A stretch of DNA of 64,000 bases from Cyprinodon diabolis. Its lineage: Eukaryota > Chordata > Actinopteri > Cyprinodontiformes > Cyprinodontidae. Below, in pieces: positions 34,773 through 49,700 of this stretch. Location of the stretch: positions 806,001 to 870,000 of the forward strand of contig CM060065.1 of NCBI GenBank assembly GCA_030533445.1, written 5' to 3'. The notes under the pieces are model-generated. The model ran no database searches and was not told the DNA's origin. It worked only from the letters and a program-made list of their open reading frames with translations. The stretch's first letter is position 1. Every line of letters begins with the position of its first letter. The translations under genes were made by a program, and so were the position numbers.

Positions 34773-37700
34773 GTACCAGCCGACCCAATAATCAGCTCCA
34801 TTTCTCTGAGATAAATTAATAACATAACCTCTACTGCCCCAAAGTTACATGATTATATAAAGACGTGACTATAAATAGCTCTTTTAGTTCAGCGCCTTCA
34901 TCATAATGTTGGTCAAATTCATCAGCTTGGATTCAATCATTTAACTGTTAAAGCACTGCATCGTTCTATTCATTGAACTTTATGGCTTTTATGATGCGGA
35001 TCCTTCTGCAGCGACATGATGCAGTCTGATAGTCTGGAACCTTCTAACCTTCAGGTCCAGACAGGTCTGCAGGTGGTCTATCCCCTCAGGTGTAGAGTTT
35101 AGATTTAGACCACTTTATTAATCCCACCAAGGATCATTTGTTTGATACTGGAGACAACCAAAAAAAAGCTGCGCTGTGAACAGGTGCGTCTTCAGGTGTT
35201 TGCTGGACTGCATGGTGAACAGGTGCGTCTTCAAATGTTTTGCTGCACTGCGTGGAGAACAGGTGGGTCTACAGCTGGTTGCTGAGCTGCGTGGTGAACA
35301 GGTGGGTCTACAGCTGGTTGCTGAGCTGCGTGGTGAACAGGTGGGTCTACAGATGGTTGCTGAGCTGCGTGGTGAACAGGTGGGTCTACAGATGGTTGCT
35401 GAGCTGCGTGGTGAAAAGGTGGGTCTAAAGCTGGTTGCTGAGCTGCGTGGTGAACAGATGGGTCTTCAGCTGTTTGCTGTGCTGCGTGGTGAACAGGTGC
35501 GTCTACAGCTGTTTGCTGCGCTGCGTGGTGAACAGGTGCGTCTTCAGCTGTTTGCTGCGCTGCGTGGTGAACAGGTGCGTCTTCAGCTGTTTGCTGCGCT
35601 GGGCAGTGAACAGGTGCGTCTTCAGCTGTTTGCTGCGCTGCGTGGTGAACAGGTGCGTCTTCAGCTGTTTGCTGCGCTGCGCTGTGAACAGGTGCGTCTT
35701 CAGCTGTTTGCTGCGCTGCGTGGTGAACAGGTGCGTCTTCAGCTGTTTGCTGCCGCACGGTGAACAGGTGCGTCTTCAACTGTTTGCTGCGCTGCGTGGT
35801 GAACAGGTGCGTCTTCAGCTGTTTGCTGCGCTGCGTGGTGAACAGGTGCGTCTTCAACTGTTTGCTGCGCTGCGTGGTGAACAGGTGCGTCTTCAGCTGT
35901 TTGCTGCCGCACGGTGAACAGGTGCGTCTTCAACTGTTTGCTGCGCTGCGTGGTGAACAGGTGCGTCTTCAGCTGTTTGCTGCGCTGCGTGGTGAACAGG
36001 TGGGTCTTCAGCTGTTTGCTGCGCTGCGTGGTGAACAGGTGCGTCTTCAGCTGTTTGCTGCGCTGCGTGGTGAACAGATGCGTCTACAGCTGTTTGCTGC
36101 ATTGCGGTGTGAGCAGGTGCGTCTTCAGATATTTGCTGTGCTGCGTGGTGAACAGGTGGGTCTTCAGCTGTTTGCTGAGCTGCGTGGTGAACAGGTGCTT
36201 CTTCAGCTGTTTGCTGCGCTGCGTGGTGAGCAGGTGCGTCTTCAACTGTTTGCTGCGCTGCGCTGTGAACAGGTGCGTCTTCAGCTGTTTGCTGCGCTGC
36301 GCTGTGAACAGGTGCGTCTTCAGCTGTTTGCTGCGCTGCGCTGTGAACAGGTGCGTCTTCAGCTGTTTGCTGAGCTGCGTGGTGAACAGGTGCGTCTTCA
36401 GCAATTTGCTGCGCTGCGTGGTGAACAGGTGCGTCTTCAACTGTTTGCTGTGCTGAGCTGTGAACAGGTGCGTCTTCAGCTGTTTGCTGAGCTGCGCTGT
36501 GAACAGGTGCGTCTTCAGCTGTTTGATGAGCTGCGTGGTGAACAGGTGCGTCTTCAGCTGTTTGCTGAGCTGCGCTGTGAACAGGTAAGTCTTCAGATGG
36601 TTGCTGAGCTGCGTGGTGAAAAGGTGGGTCTTCAGATGTTTGCTGCGCTGCGCTGTGAACAGGTGCGTCTTCAGCTGTTTGCTGCACTGCATGGTGAACA
36701 GGTGCGTCTTCAGATGCTTTGTTGCACTGTGTGGTGAACAGGTGGGTCTTCAGCTGTTTGCTGTGCTGCGTGGTGAACAGGTGCTTCTTCAGCTGTTTGC
36801 TGAGCTGGGCTGTGAACAGGTGGGTCTTCAGCTGTTTGCTGTGCTGCGTGGTGAACAGGTGCGTCTACAGCCGTTTGCTGCCTTGCCCTGTGAACAGGTG
36901 CATCTTCAGCTGTTTGCTGCGCTGCGCTGTGAACAGGTGCGTCTTCAGCTGTTTGCTGCGCTGCGCTGTGAACAGGTGCGTCTTCAGATGTTTGCTGAGC
37001 TGCGTGGTGAACAGGTGCGTCTTCAGCTGTTTGCTGAGCTGCGTGGTGAACAGGTGCGTCTTCAGCAATTTGCTGCGCTGCGTGGTGAACAGGTGCGTCT
37101 TCAACTGTTTGCTGTGCTGAGCTGTGAACAGGTGCGTCTTCAGCTGTTTGCTGAGCTGCGCTGTGAACAGGTGCGTCTTCAGCTGTTTGATGAGCTGCGT
37201 GGTGAACAGGTGCGTCTTCAGCTGTTTGCTGAGCTGCGCTGTGAACAGGTGCGTCTTCAGATGTTTGCTGAGCTGCGCGATGAACAGGTGGGTCTTCAGC
37301 TGTTTGCTGTGCTGCGTGGTGAACAGGTGCGTCTTCAGCTGTTTGCTGAGCTGGGCTGTGAACAGGTGGGTCTTCAGCTGTTTGCTGTGCTGCGTGGTGA
37401 ACAGGTGCATCTACAGCCGTTTGCTGCCTTGCCCTGTGAACAGGTGCATCTTCAGCTGTTTGCTGCGCTGCGTGGTGAACAGGTGCGTCTTCAGCTGTTT
37501 GCTGCGCTGCGCTGTGAACAGGTGCGTCTTCAGCTGTTTGCTGCACTGCATGGTGAACAGGTGCGTCTTCAGATGTTTGCTGCACTGCATGGAGAACAGG
37601 TGCGTCTTCAGATGTTTTGTTGCACTGTGTGGTGAACAGGTGGGTCTTCAGCTGTTTGCTGCTTTGCGCTGTGAACAGGTGCGTCTTCAGCTGTTTGCTG

Positions 37701-40700
37701 CGCTGCGTGGAGAACAGGTGGGTCTACAGCTGGTTGCTTCGCTACACGGTGAACAGGTGCGTCTTCAGCTGTTTGCTGTGCTGCGTGGTGAACAGGTGCG
37801 TCTACAGCCGTTTGCTGCCTTGCCCTGTGAACAGGTGCGTCTTCAGCTGTTTGCTGCGCTGCGTGGTGAACAGGTGCGTCTTCAACTGTTTGCTGTGCTG
37901 CGCTGTGAACAGGTGCGTCTTCAGCTGTTTGCTGAGCTGCGTGGTGAACAGGTGCGTCTTCAGCAGTTTGCTGCGCTGCGTGGTGAACAGGTGCGTCTTC
38001 AGCTGTTTGCTGCGCTGCGTGGTCAACAGGTGCGTGTACAGCTGTTTGCTGCGCTGCGTGGTGAACAGGTGCAGCTTCAGCTGTTTGCTGAGCTGCGCTG
38101 TGAACAGGTGCGTCTTCAGATGTTTGCTGAGCTGCGTGGTGAACAGGTGCGTCTACAGCTGTTTGCTGAGCTGCGCTGTGAACAGGTGCGTCTTCAGCTG
38201 TTTGCTGAGCTGCGTGGTGAACAGGTGCGTCTTCAACTGTTTGCTGTGCTGCGCTGTGAACAGGTGCATCTTCAGCTGTTTGCTGAGCTGCGCTGTGAAC
38301 AGGTGCGTCTTCAGCTGTTTGCAGAGCTTCGTGGTGAACAGGTGCGTCTTCAGCTGTTTGCTGAGCTGCGCTGTGAACAGGTGCGTCTTCAGATGTTTGC
38401 TGAGCTGCGCGATGAACAGGTGGGTCTTCAGCTGTTTGCTGAGCTGCGCGGTGAACAGGTGGGTCTTCAGCTGTTTGCTGAGCTGCTCGGTGAACAGGTG
38501 CGTCTTCAGATGTTTGCTGAGCTGCGCGATGAACAGGTGTGTCTTCAACTGTTTGCTGCGCTGCATGGTGAACAGGTGCGTCTTCAGATGTTTGCTGCAC
38601 TGCATGGAAAACAGGTGCGTCTAAACCTGTTTGCTGAGCTGCGTGGTGAACAGGTGCGTCTTCAGATGTTTTGTTGCGCTGCGTGGTGAACAGGTGGGTC
38701 TTCAGCTGTTTGCTGCGCTGCACTGGTCTTCAGCTGTTTGCTGTGCTGCGTGGTGAACAGGTGCGTCTACAGCTGTTTGCTGCCTTGCCCTGTGAACAGG
38801 TGCGTCTTCAGCTGTTTGCTGCGCTTCGTGGTGAACAGGTGCGTCTTCAACTGTTTGCTGTGCTGCGCTGTGGACAGGTGCGTCTTCAGCTGTTTGCTGA
38901 GCTGCGCTGTGAACAGGTGCGTCTTCAACTGTTTGCTGTGCTGCGCTGTGAACAGGTGCGTCTTCAGCTGTTTGCTGCGCTGCATGGTGAACAGGTGCTT
39001 CTTCAGATGTTTGCTGCACTGCATGGAGAACAGGTGCGTCTACAGCTGTTTGCTGAGCTGCGCGGTGAACAGGTGCGTCTACAGCTGTTTGCTGCCTTGC
39101 CCTGTGAACAGGTGCGTCTTCAGCTTTGTTGCACTGTGTGGTGAACAGGTCGGTCTTCAGCTGTTTGCTGCTTTGCGCTGTGAACAGGTGCGTCTTCAGC
39201 TGTTTGCTGCGCTGCGTGGAGAACAGGTGGGTCTACAGCTGGTTGCTTCGCTACACGGTGAACAGGTGCGTCTTCAGCTGTTTGCTGTGCTGCGTGGTGA
39301 ACAGGTGCGTCTTCAGCTGTTTGCTGCACTGCATGGAGAACAGGTGCGTCTACAGCTGTTTGCTGAGCTGCGCGGTGAACAGGTGCGTCTTCAGATGTTT
39401 TGTTGCACTGTGTGGTGAACAGGTCGGTCTTCAGCTGTTTGCTGCTTTGCTCTGTGAACAGGTGCGTCTTCAGCTGTTTGCTGCGCTGCGTGGAGAACAG
39501 GTGGGTCTACAGCTGGTTGCTTCGCTACACGGTGAACAGGTGCGTCTTCAGCTGTTTGCTGAGCTGCGTGGTGAACAGGTACGTCTTCAGCTGTTTGCTG
39601 TGCTGCGTGGTGAACAGGTGCGTCTACAGCTGTTTGCTGCCTTGCCCTGTGAACAGGTGCGTCTTCAGCTGTTTGCTGCGCTGCGCTGTGAACAGGTGCG
39701 TCTTCAGCTGTTTGCTGCGCTGCATGGTGAACAGGTGCGTCTTCAGATGTTTGCTGCGCTGCGTGGTGAACAGGTGCGTCTTCAACTGTTTGCTGTGCTG
39801 CGCTCTGGACAGGTGCGTCTTCAGCTGTTAACTGAGCTGCGCTGTGAACAGGTGCGTCTTCAGCTGTTTGCTGAGCTGCGTGGTGAACAGGTGCGTCTTC
39901 AGCAGTTTGCTGCGCTGCTGGGTGAACAGGTGTGTCTTCAGCTGTTTGCTGCGCTGCGTGGTGAACAGGTGCGTCTTTAGCTGTTTGCTGAGCTGCGCTG
40001 TGAACAGGTGCGTCTTCAGATGTTTGCTGAGCTTCGCTGTGAACAGGTGCGTCTTCAGATGTTTGCTGAGCTGCGTGGTGAACAGGTGCGTCTTCAGCTG
40101 TTTGCTGAGCTGCGCTGTGAACAGGTGTGTCTTCAGCTGTTTGCTGAGCTGCGTGGTGAACAGGTGCGTCTTCAGCAGTTTGCTGCGCTGCGTGGTGAAC
40201 AGGTGCGTCTTCAGTTGTTTGCTGCGCTGCGTGGTCAACAGGTGCGTGTACAGCTGTTTGCTGCGCTGCGTGGTGAACAGGTGCGTCTTCAGATGTTTGC
40301 TGAGCTGCGTGGTGAACAGGTGCGTCTACAGCTGTTTGCTGAGCTGCGCTGTAAACAGGTGCGTCTTCAGCTGTTTGCTGAGCTGCGTGGTGAACAGGTG
40401 CGTCTTCAACTGTTTGCTGTGCTGCGCTGTGAACAGGTGCATCTTCAGCTGTTTGCTGAGCTGCGCTGTGAACAGGTGCGTCTTCAGCTGTTTGCTGAGC
40501 TTCGTGGTGAACAGGTGCGTCTTCAGCTGTTTGCTGAGCTGCGCTGTGAACAGGTGCGTCTTCAGATGTTTGCTGAGCTGCGCGATGAACAGGTGGGTCT
40601 TCAGCTGTTTGCTGAGCTGCGCGGTGAACAGGTGGGTCTTCAGCTGTTTGCTGAGCTGCTCGGTGAACAGGTGCTTCAACTGTTTGCTGTGCTGCGCTGT

Positions 40701-43700
40701 GAACAGGTGCGTCTTCAGATGTTTGCTGCACTGCATGGAAAACAGGTGCGTCTAAACCTGTTTGCTGAGCTGCGTGGTGAACAGGTGCGTCTTCAGATGT
40801 TTTGTTGCGCTGCGTGGTGAACAGGTGGGTCTTCAGCTGTTTGCTGCGCTGCGCTGGTCTTCAGCTGTTTGCTGTGCTGCGTGGTGAACAGGTGCGTCTA
40901 CAGCTGTTTGCTGCCTTGCCCTGTGAACAGGTGCGTCTTCAGCTGTTTGCTGCGCTTCGTGGTGAACAGGTGCGTCTTCAACTGTTTGCTGTGCTGCGCT
41001 GTGGACAGGTGCGTCTTCAGCTGTTTGCTGAGCTGCGCTGTGAACAGGTGCGTCTTCAGATGTTTGCTGAGCTGCGCGATGAACAGGTGGGTCTTCAGCT
41101 GTTTGCTGTGCTGCGTGGTGAACAGGTGCGTCTTCAGCTGTTTGCTGAGCTGCGTGGTGAACAGGTGCGTCTTCAACTGTTTGCTGCACTGCGTGGTGAA
41201 CAGGTTTGTCTTCAACTGTTTGCTGCACTGCGCCGTGAACAGGTGCGTCTTCAGCTGTTTGCTGCACTGCGTGGTGAACAGGTGCGTCTACAGCTGTTTG
41301 CTGCATTCCGCTGTGAACAGGTAAGTCTTCAGCTGTTTGCTGCGCTGCTCTGTGAATAGGTACTTCTTCAGCTGTTTGCTGCGTGGTGAACAGGTACGTC
41401 TTCAGCTGTTTGCTGCACTGCGTGGTGAACAGGTGCGTCTACAGCTGTTTGCTGAGCTGCACGGTGAACAGGTGCGTCTTCAACTGTTTGCTGCACTTCG
41501 TGGTGAACAGGTGCGTCAACAGCTTTTTGCTGAGCTGCACGATGAACAGATGCGTCTTCAGATGTTTTGTTGCGCTGCGCCGTGAACAGGTGCGTCTTCA
41601 GCTGTTTGCTGCACTGCGTGGAGAACAGGTGCGTCTACAGCTGTTTGCTGCATTGCGCTGTGAACAGGTAAGTCTTCAGCTGTTTGCTGCGCTGCGCTGT
41701 GAATAGGTACTTCTTCAGCTATTTGCTGCGTGGTGAACAGGTACGTCTTCAGCTGTTTGCTGCACTGCGTGGTGAACAGGTGCGTCTACAGCTGTTTGCT
41801 GCATTAAGCTGTGAACAGGTAAGTCTTCAGATGTTTGCTGCGCTGCATAGAGAACAGGTGCGTCTACAGCTAGTTGCTGAGCTGCGTGGTGAACAGGTGC
41901 GTCTTCAACTGTTTGCTGCGCTGAGTGGAGAACAGGTGCGTCTTCAGCTGTTTGCTGAGCTGCGCTGTGAACAGGTGCGTTTTCAGATGTTTGCTGAGCT
42001 TCGCTGTGAACAGGTGCGTCTTCAGATGTTTGCTGAGCTGCGTGGTGAACAGGTGCGTCTTCAGCTGTTTGCTGAGCTGCGCTGTGAACTGGTGCGTCTT
42101 CAGCTGTTTGCTGAGCTCTGTGGTGAACAGGTGCGTCTTCAGCAGTTTGCTGCGCTGCGTGGTGAACAGGTGCGTCTTCAGCTGTTTGCTGCGCTGCATG
42201 GTCAACAGCTGCGTGTACAGCTGTTTGCTGCGCTGCGTGGTGAACAGGTGCAGCTTCAGCTGTTTGCTGAGCTGCGCTGTGAACAGGTGCGTCTTCAGAT
42301 GTTTGCTGAGCTGCGTGGTGAACAGGTACGTCTACAGCTGTTTGCTGAGCTGCGCTGTGAACTGGTGCGTCTTCAGCTGTTTGCTGAGCTCTGTGGTGAA
42401 CAGGTGCGTCTTCAGCAGTTTGCTGCGCTGCGTGGTGAACAGGTGCGTCTTCAGCTGTTTGCTGCGCTGCATGTTCAACAGGTGCGTGTACAGCTGTTTG
42501 CTGAGCTGCGCTGTGAACAGGTGCGTCTTCAGATGTTTGCTGAGCTGCGCTGTGAACAGGTGCGTCTTCAACTGTTTGCTGTGCTGCGCTGTGAACAGGT
42601 GCGTCTACAGCTGTTTGCTGAGCTGCGCTGTGAACAGGTGCGTCTTCAACTGTTTGCTGTGCTGCGCTGTGAACAGGTGCGTCTTCAGCTGTTTGCTGAG
42701 CTTCGTGGTGAACAGGTGCGTCTTCAGCTGTTTGCTGAGCTGCGCTGTGAACAGGTGCGTCTTCAGATGTTTGCTGAGCTGCGCGATGAACAGGTGGGTC
42801 TTCAGCTGTTTGCTGAGCTGCGCGGTGAACAGGTGGGTCTTCAGCTGTTTGCTGAGCTGCTCGGTGAACAGGTGCTTCTTCAACTGTTTGCTGTGCTGCG
42901 CTGTGAAAAGGTGCGTCTTCAGCTGTTTGCTGAGCTGCGCTGTGAACAGGTTCGTCTACAGCTGTTTGCTGCCTTGCCCTGTGAACAGGTGCGTCTTCAG
43001 CTGTTTGCTGCGCTGCGCTGTGAACAGGTTTCGTCTTCAGCTGTTTGCTGCGCTGCATGGTGAACAGGTGCGTCTTCAGATGTTTGCTGAGCTGCGCTGT
43101 GAACAGGTGCGTCTTCAGATGTTTGCTGAGCTGCGTGGTGAACAGGTGCGTCTTCAGATGTTTGCTGAGCTGCGTGGTGAACAGGTGCGTCTTCAGCTGT
43201 TTGCTGAGCTGCGCTGTGAACAGGTGCGTCTTCAGCTGTTTGCTGAGCTTCGTGGTGAACAGGTGCGTCTTCAGATGTTTGCTGAGCTGCGCGATGAACA
43301 GGTGGGTCTTCAGCTGTTTGCTGAGCTGCGCGGTGAACAGGTGGGTCTTCAGCTGTTTGCTGAGCTGCTCGGTGAACAGGTGCTTCAACTGTTTGCTGTG
43401 CTGCGCTGTGAACAGGTGCGTCTTCAGCTGTTTGATGAGCTGCGCTGTGAACAGGTGCGTCTACAGCTGGTTGCTGAGCTGCGCGGTGAACAGGTGCGTC
43501 TTCAGCTGTTTGCTGCGCTGCACGGAGAACAGGTGCGTCTTCAGATGTTTGCTGCACGGTGAACAGGTGTGTCTTCAACTGTTTGCTGAGCTGCGTGGTG
43601 AACAGGTAAGTCTTCAGCTGTTTGCTGCGCTGCGCTGTGAATAGGTACTTCTTCAGCTGTTTGCTGCGTGGTGAACAGGTACGTCTTCAGCTGTTTGCTG

Positions 43701-46700
43701 CGCTGCGTGGTGAACAGAAGCGTCTACAGCTGTTTGCTGAGCTGCACGATGAACAGGTGCGTCTTCAGATGTTTTGTTGCGCTGCGCCGTGAACAGGTGC
43801 GTCTTCAGCTGTTTGCTGCACTGCGTGGTGAACAGGTGCGTCTACAGCTGTTTGCTGCATTAAGCTGTGAACAGGTAAGTCTTCAGATGTTTGCTGCGCT
43901 GCATAGAGAACAGGTGCGTCTACAGGTAGTTGCTGAGCTGCGCGGTGAACAGGTGCGTCTTCAGCTGTTTGCTGCGCTGAGTGGAGAACAGGTGCGTCTA
44001 CAGCTGGTTGCTGAGCTGCGCGGTGAACAGGTGCGTCTTCAACTGTTTGCTGCACTGCGTGAAGAACAGGTGAGTCTACAGCTGTTTGCTGAGCTGCATG
44101 GTGAACAGGTGTGTCTTCAGCAGTTTGCTGCGCTGCGTGGTGAACAGGTGCGTCTTCAGCTGTTTGCTGCGCTGCGTGGTGAACAGGTGCGTCTTCAGCT
44201 GTTTGCTGCGCTGCGTGGTGAACAGGTGTGTCTACAGCTGTTTGCTGCACTGCGTGGAGAACAGGTGTGTCTTCAGCTGTTTGCTGCGCTGTGAATAGGT
44301 ACCTCTTCAGCTGTTTGGTGCGTGGTGAACAGGTACGTCTTCAGCTGTTTGCTGCGCTGCGTGGTGAACAGGTGCGTCTACAGCTGTTTGCTGCATAACG
44401 CTGTGAACAGGTAAGTCTTCAGATGTTTGCTGCGCTGCATGTAGAACAGGTGCGTCTACAGCTGGTTGCTGAGCTGCGCGGTGAACAGGTGCGTCTTCAG
44501 GTGTTTGCTACGCTGCGTGGTGAACAGGTGCGTCTACAGCTTTTTGCTGAGCTGCACGATGAACAGGTGCGTCTTCAGTTGTTTGTTGCGCTGCGCCGTG
44601 AACAGGTGTGTCTTCAGCTTTTTGCTGCACTGCGTGGAGAACAGGTGTGTCTACAGCTGTTTGCTGCGCTGTGCGGTAAAAAGGTGCGTCTACAGCTGTT
44701 TGCTGCGCGTTGAACAGGTACATCTTCAGCTGTTTGCTGCACTGCGTGGTGAACAGGTGCGTCTACAGCTGTTTGCTGCATTGCGCTGTGAACAGGTAAG
44801 TCTTCAGATGTTTGCTGCGCTGCACGGTGAACAGGTGCGTCTTCAACTGTTTGCTGCACTGCGTGAAGAACAGGTGAGTCTACAGCTGTTTGCTGAGCTG
44901 CACGGTGAACAGGTGCGTCTTCAACTGTTTGCTGCACTGCGTGGTGAACAGGTGCGTCTACAGCTGTTTGCTGCATTGCGCTGTGAACAGGTAAGTCTTC
45001 AGCTGTTTGCTGCATTGCGCTGTGAACAGGTAAGTCTTCAGCTGTTTGCTGCATTGCGCTCTGAACAGGTATGTCTTCAGCTGTTTGCTGCACTGCGTGG
45101 TGAACAGGTGCGTCTACAGCTGTTTGCTGCATTGCGCTGTAAACAGGTAAGTCTTCAGCTGTTTGCTGCGCTGCGCTGTGAATAGGTACGTCTTCAGCTG
45201 TTTGCTGGGTGGTGAACAGGTACGTCTTCAGCTGTTTGCTGCGCTGCGTGGTGAACAGGTGCGTCTACAGCTGTTTGCTGCATTGCGCTGTGAACAGGTA
45301 AGTCTTCAGATGTTTGCTGCGCTGCACGGTGAACAGGTGCGTCTTCAACTGTTTGCTGCACTGCGTGAAGAACAGGTGAGTCTACAGCTGTTTGCTGAGC
45401 TGCACGGTGAACAGGTGCGTCTTCAACTGTTTGCTGCACTGCGTGGTGAACAGGTAAGTCTTCAGCTGTTTGCTGCATTGCGCTGTGAACAGGTAAGTCT
45501 TCAGCTGTTTGCTGCATTGCGCTGTGAACAGGTAAGTCTTCAGCTGTTTGCTGCATTGCGCTGTGAACAGGTAAGTCTTCAGCTGTTTGCTGCATTGCGC
45601 TCTGAACAGGTATGTCTTCAGCTGTTTGCTGCACTGCGTGGTGAACAGGTGCGTCTACAGCTGTTTGCTGCATTGCGCTGTGAACAGGTATGTCTTCAGC
45701 TGTTTGCTGCACTGCGTGAAGAGCAGGTGCGTCTTCAGGTGTTTGCTGCACTGCGTGAATAACAGGTGCGTCTACAGCTGGTTGCTGAGCTGCGTGGTGA
45801 ACAGGTGCGTCTTCAGCTGTTTGCTGCACTGCGTGGTGAACAGGTGCGTCTACAGCTGTTTGCTGCATTGCGCTGTGAACAGGTAAGTCTTCAGCTGTTT
45901 GCTGCATTGCGCTCTGAACAGGTATGTCTTCAGCTGTTTGCTGCACTGCGTGGTGAACAGGTGCGTCTCAAGCTGTTTGCTGCATTGCGCTGTGAACAGG
46001 TATGTCTTCAGCTGTTTGCTGCACTGCGCGGTGAACAGGTGCGTCTTCAGCTGTTTGCTGCGCTGCGTGGTGAACAGGTGCGTCTACAGCTGTTTGCTGC
46101 ATTGCGCTGTGAACAGGTAAGTCTTCAGATGTTTGCTGCGCTGCACGGTGAACAGGTGCGTCTTCAACTGTTTGCTGCACTGCGTGAAGAACAGGTGAGT
46201 CTACAGCTGTTTGCTGAGCTGCACGGTGAACAGGTGCGTCTTCAACTGTTTGCTGCACTGCGTGGTGAACAGGTGCGTCTACAGCTGTTTGCTGCATTGC
46301 GCTGTGAACAGGTAAGTCTTCAGCTGTTTGCTGCATTGCGCTGTGAACAGGTATGTCTTCAGCTGTTTGCTGCACTGCGTGGTGAACAGGTGCGTCTACA
46401 GCTGTTTGCTGCATTGCGCTGTAAACAGGTAAGTCTTCAGCTGTTTGCTGCATTGCGCTGTGAACAGGTGCATCTACAGCTGTTTGCTGCATTGCGCTGT
46501 GAACAGGTAAGTCTTCAGCTGTTTGCTGCATTGCGCTGTGAACAGGTAAGTCTTCAGCTGTTTGCTGCATTGCGCTCTGAACAGGTATGTCTTCAGCTGT
46601 TTGCTGCACTGCGTGGTGAACAGGTGCGTCTACAGCTGTTTGCTGCATTGCGCTGTGAACAGGTATGTCTTCAGCTGTTTGCTGCACTGCGTGAAGAGCA

Positions 46701-49700
46701 GGTGCGTCTTCAGGTGTTTGCTGCACTGCGTGAATAACAGGTGCGTCTACAGCTGGTTGCTGAGCTGCGTGGTGAACAGGTGCGTCTTCAGCTGTTTGCT
46801 GCACTGCGTGGTGAACAGGTGCGTCTACAGCTGTTTGCTGCATTGCGCTGTGAACAGGTAAGTCTTCAGCTGTTTGCTGCATTGCGCTCTGAACAGGTAT
46901 GTCTTCAGCTGTTTGCTGCACTGCGTGGTGAACAGGTGCGTCTACAGCTGTTTGCTGCATTGCGCTGTGAACAGGTATGTCTTCAGCTGTTTGCTGCACT
47001 GCGCGGTGAACAGGTGCGTCTTCAGCTGTTTGATGAGCTGCGCTGTGAACAGGTGCGTCTACAGCTGGTTGCTGAGCTGCGCGGTGAACAGGTGCGTCTT
47101 CAGCTGTTTGCTGCGCTGCACGGAGAACAGGTGCGTCTTCAGATGTTTGCTGCACGGTGAACAGGTGTGTCTTCAACTGTTTGCTGCGCTGCATGGTGAA
47201 CAGGTGCGTCTTCAGATGTTTGCTGCACTGCATGGAAAACAGGTGCGTCTAAACCTGTTTGCTGAGCTGCGTGGTGAACAGGTGCGTCTTCAGATGTTTT
47301 GTTGCGCTGCGTGGTGAACAGGTGCGTCTACAGCTGTTTGCTGCATTCCGCTGTGAACAGGTAAGTCTTCAGCTGTTTGCTGCGCTGCGCTGTAAATAGG
47401 TACTTCTTCAGCTGTTTGCTGCGCTGCGTGGTGAACAGGTAAGTCTTCAGCTGTTTGCTGCGCTGCGCTGTGAATAGGTACTTCTTCAGCTGTTTGCTGC
47501 GTGGTGAACAGGTATGTCTTCAGCTGTTTGCTGCGCTGCGTGGTGAACAGGTGCGTCTTCAGATGTTTTGTTGCGCTGCGTGGTGAACAGGTGCGTCTAC
47601 AGCTGTTTGCTGCATTCCGCTGTGAACAGGTAAGTCTTCAGCTGTTTGCTGCGCTGCGCTGTAAATAGGTACTTCTTCAGCTGTTTGCTGCGCTGCGTGG
47701 TGAACAGGTAAGTCTTCAGCTGTTTGCTGAGCTGCACGATGAACAGGTGCGTCTTCAGATGTTTTGTTGCGCTGCGCCGTGAACAGGTGCGTCTTCAGCT
47801 GTTTGCTGCACTGCGTGGTGAACAGGTGCGTCTACAGCTGTTTGCTGCATTAAGCTGTGAACAGGTAAGTCTTCAGATGTTTGCTGCGCTGCATCGAGAA
47901 CAGGTGCGTCTACAGGTAGTTGCTGAGATGCGCGGTGAACAGGTGCGTCTTCAGCTGTTTGCTGCGCTGAGTGGAGAACAGGTGCGTCTACAGCTGGTTG
48001 CTGAGCTGCGCGGTGAACAGGTGCGTCTTCAACTGTTTGCTGCACTGCGTGAAGAACAGGTGAGTCTACAGCTGTTTGCTGCGCTGCACTGTGAACAGGT
48101 GCGTCTACAGCTGTTTGCTGCGCTGCGCCGTGAACAGGTGCGTCTTCAGATGTTTGCTGCGCTGCACTGTGAACAGGTGCGTCTAAACCTGTTTGCTGAG
48201 CTGCGTGGTGAACAGGTGCGTCTTCAGATGTTTTGTTGCGCTGCGTGGTGAACAGGTGCGTCTACAGCTGTTTGCTGCATTCCGCTGTGAACAGGTAAGT
48301 CTTCAGCTGTTTGCTGCGCTGCGCTGTAAATAGGTACTTCTTCAGCTGTTTGCTGCGCTGCGTGGTGAACAGGTGCGTCTACAGCTGTTTGCTGCATTGC
48401 GCTGTGAACAGGTAAGTCTTCAGCTGTTTGCTGCGCTGCACTGTGAACAGGTGCATCTTCAGCTGTTTGCTGCACTGCATGGAAAACAGGTGCGTCTAAA
48501 CCTGTTTGCTGAGCTGCGTGGTGAACAGGTGCGTCTTCAGATGTTTTGTTGCGCTGCGTGGTGAACAGGTGCGTCTACAGCTGTTTGCTGCATTGCGCTG
48601 TGAACAGGTAAGTCTTCAGCTGTTTGCTGCATTGCGCTCTGAACAGGTATGTCTTCAGCTGTTTGCTGCACTGCGTGGTGAACAGGTGCGTCTACAGCTG
48701 TTTGCTGCATTGCGCTGTGAACAGGTATGTCTTCAGCTGTTTGCTGCACTGCGTGAAGAGCAGGTGCGTCTTCAGGTGTTTGCTGCACTGCGTGAATAAC
48801 AGGTGCGTCTACAGCTGGTTGCTGAGCTGCGTGGTGAACAGGTGCGTCTTCAGCTGTTTGCTGCACTGCGTGGTGAACAGGTGCGTCTACAGCTGTTTGC
48901 TGCATTGCGCTGTGAACAGGTAAGTCTTCAGCTGTTTGCTGCATTGCGCTCTGAACAGGTATGTCTTCAGCTGTTTGCTGCACTGCGTGGTGAACAGGTG
49001 CGTCTACAGCTGTTTGCTGCATTGCGCTGTGAACAGGTATGTCTTCAGCTGTTTGCTGCACTGCGCGGTGAACAGGTGCGTCTTCAGCTGTTTGATGAGC
49101 TGCGCTGTGAACAGGTGCGTCTTCAGCTGTTTGCTGCGCTGCACGGAGAACAGGTGCGTCTTCAGATGTTTGCTGCACGGTGAACAGGTGTGTCTTCAAC
49201 TGTTTGCTGCGCTGCATGGTGAACAGGTGCGTCTTCAGATGTTTGCTGCACTGCATGGAAAACAGGTGCGTCTAAACCTGTTTGCTGAGCTGCGTGGTGA
49301 ACAGGTGCGTCTTCAGATGTTTTGTTGCGCTGCGTGGTGAACAGGTGCGTCTACAGCTGTTTGCTGCATTCCGCTGTGAACAGGTAAGTCTTCAGCTGTT
49401 TGCTGCGCTGCGCTGTAAATAGGTACTTCTTCAGCTGTTTGCTGCGCTGCGTGGTGAACAGGTAAGTCTTCAGCTGTTTGCTGCGCTGCGCTGTGAATAG
49501 GTACTTCTTCAGCTGTTTGCTGCGTGGTGAACAGGTACGTCTTCAGCTGTTTGCTGCGCTGCGTGGTGAACAGGTGCGTCTTCAGATGTTTTGTTGCGCT
49601 GCGTGGTGAACAGGTGCGTCTACAGCTGTTTGCTGCATTCCGCTGTGAACAGGTAAGTCTTCAGCTGTTTGCTGCGCTGCGCTGTAAATAGGTACTTCTT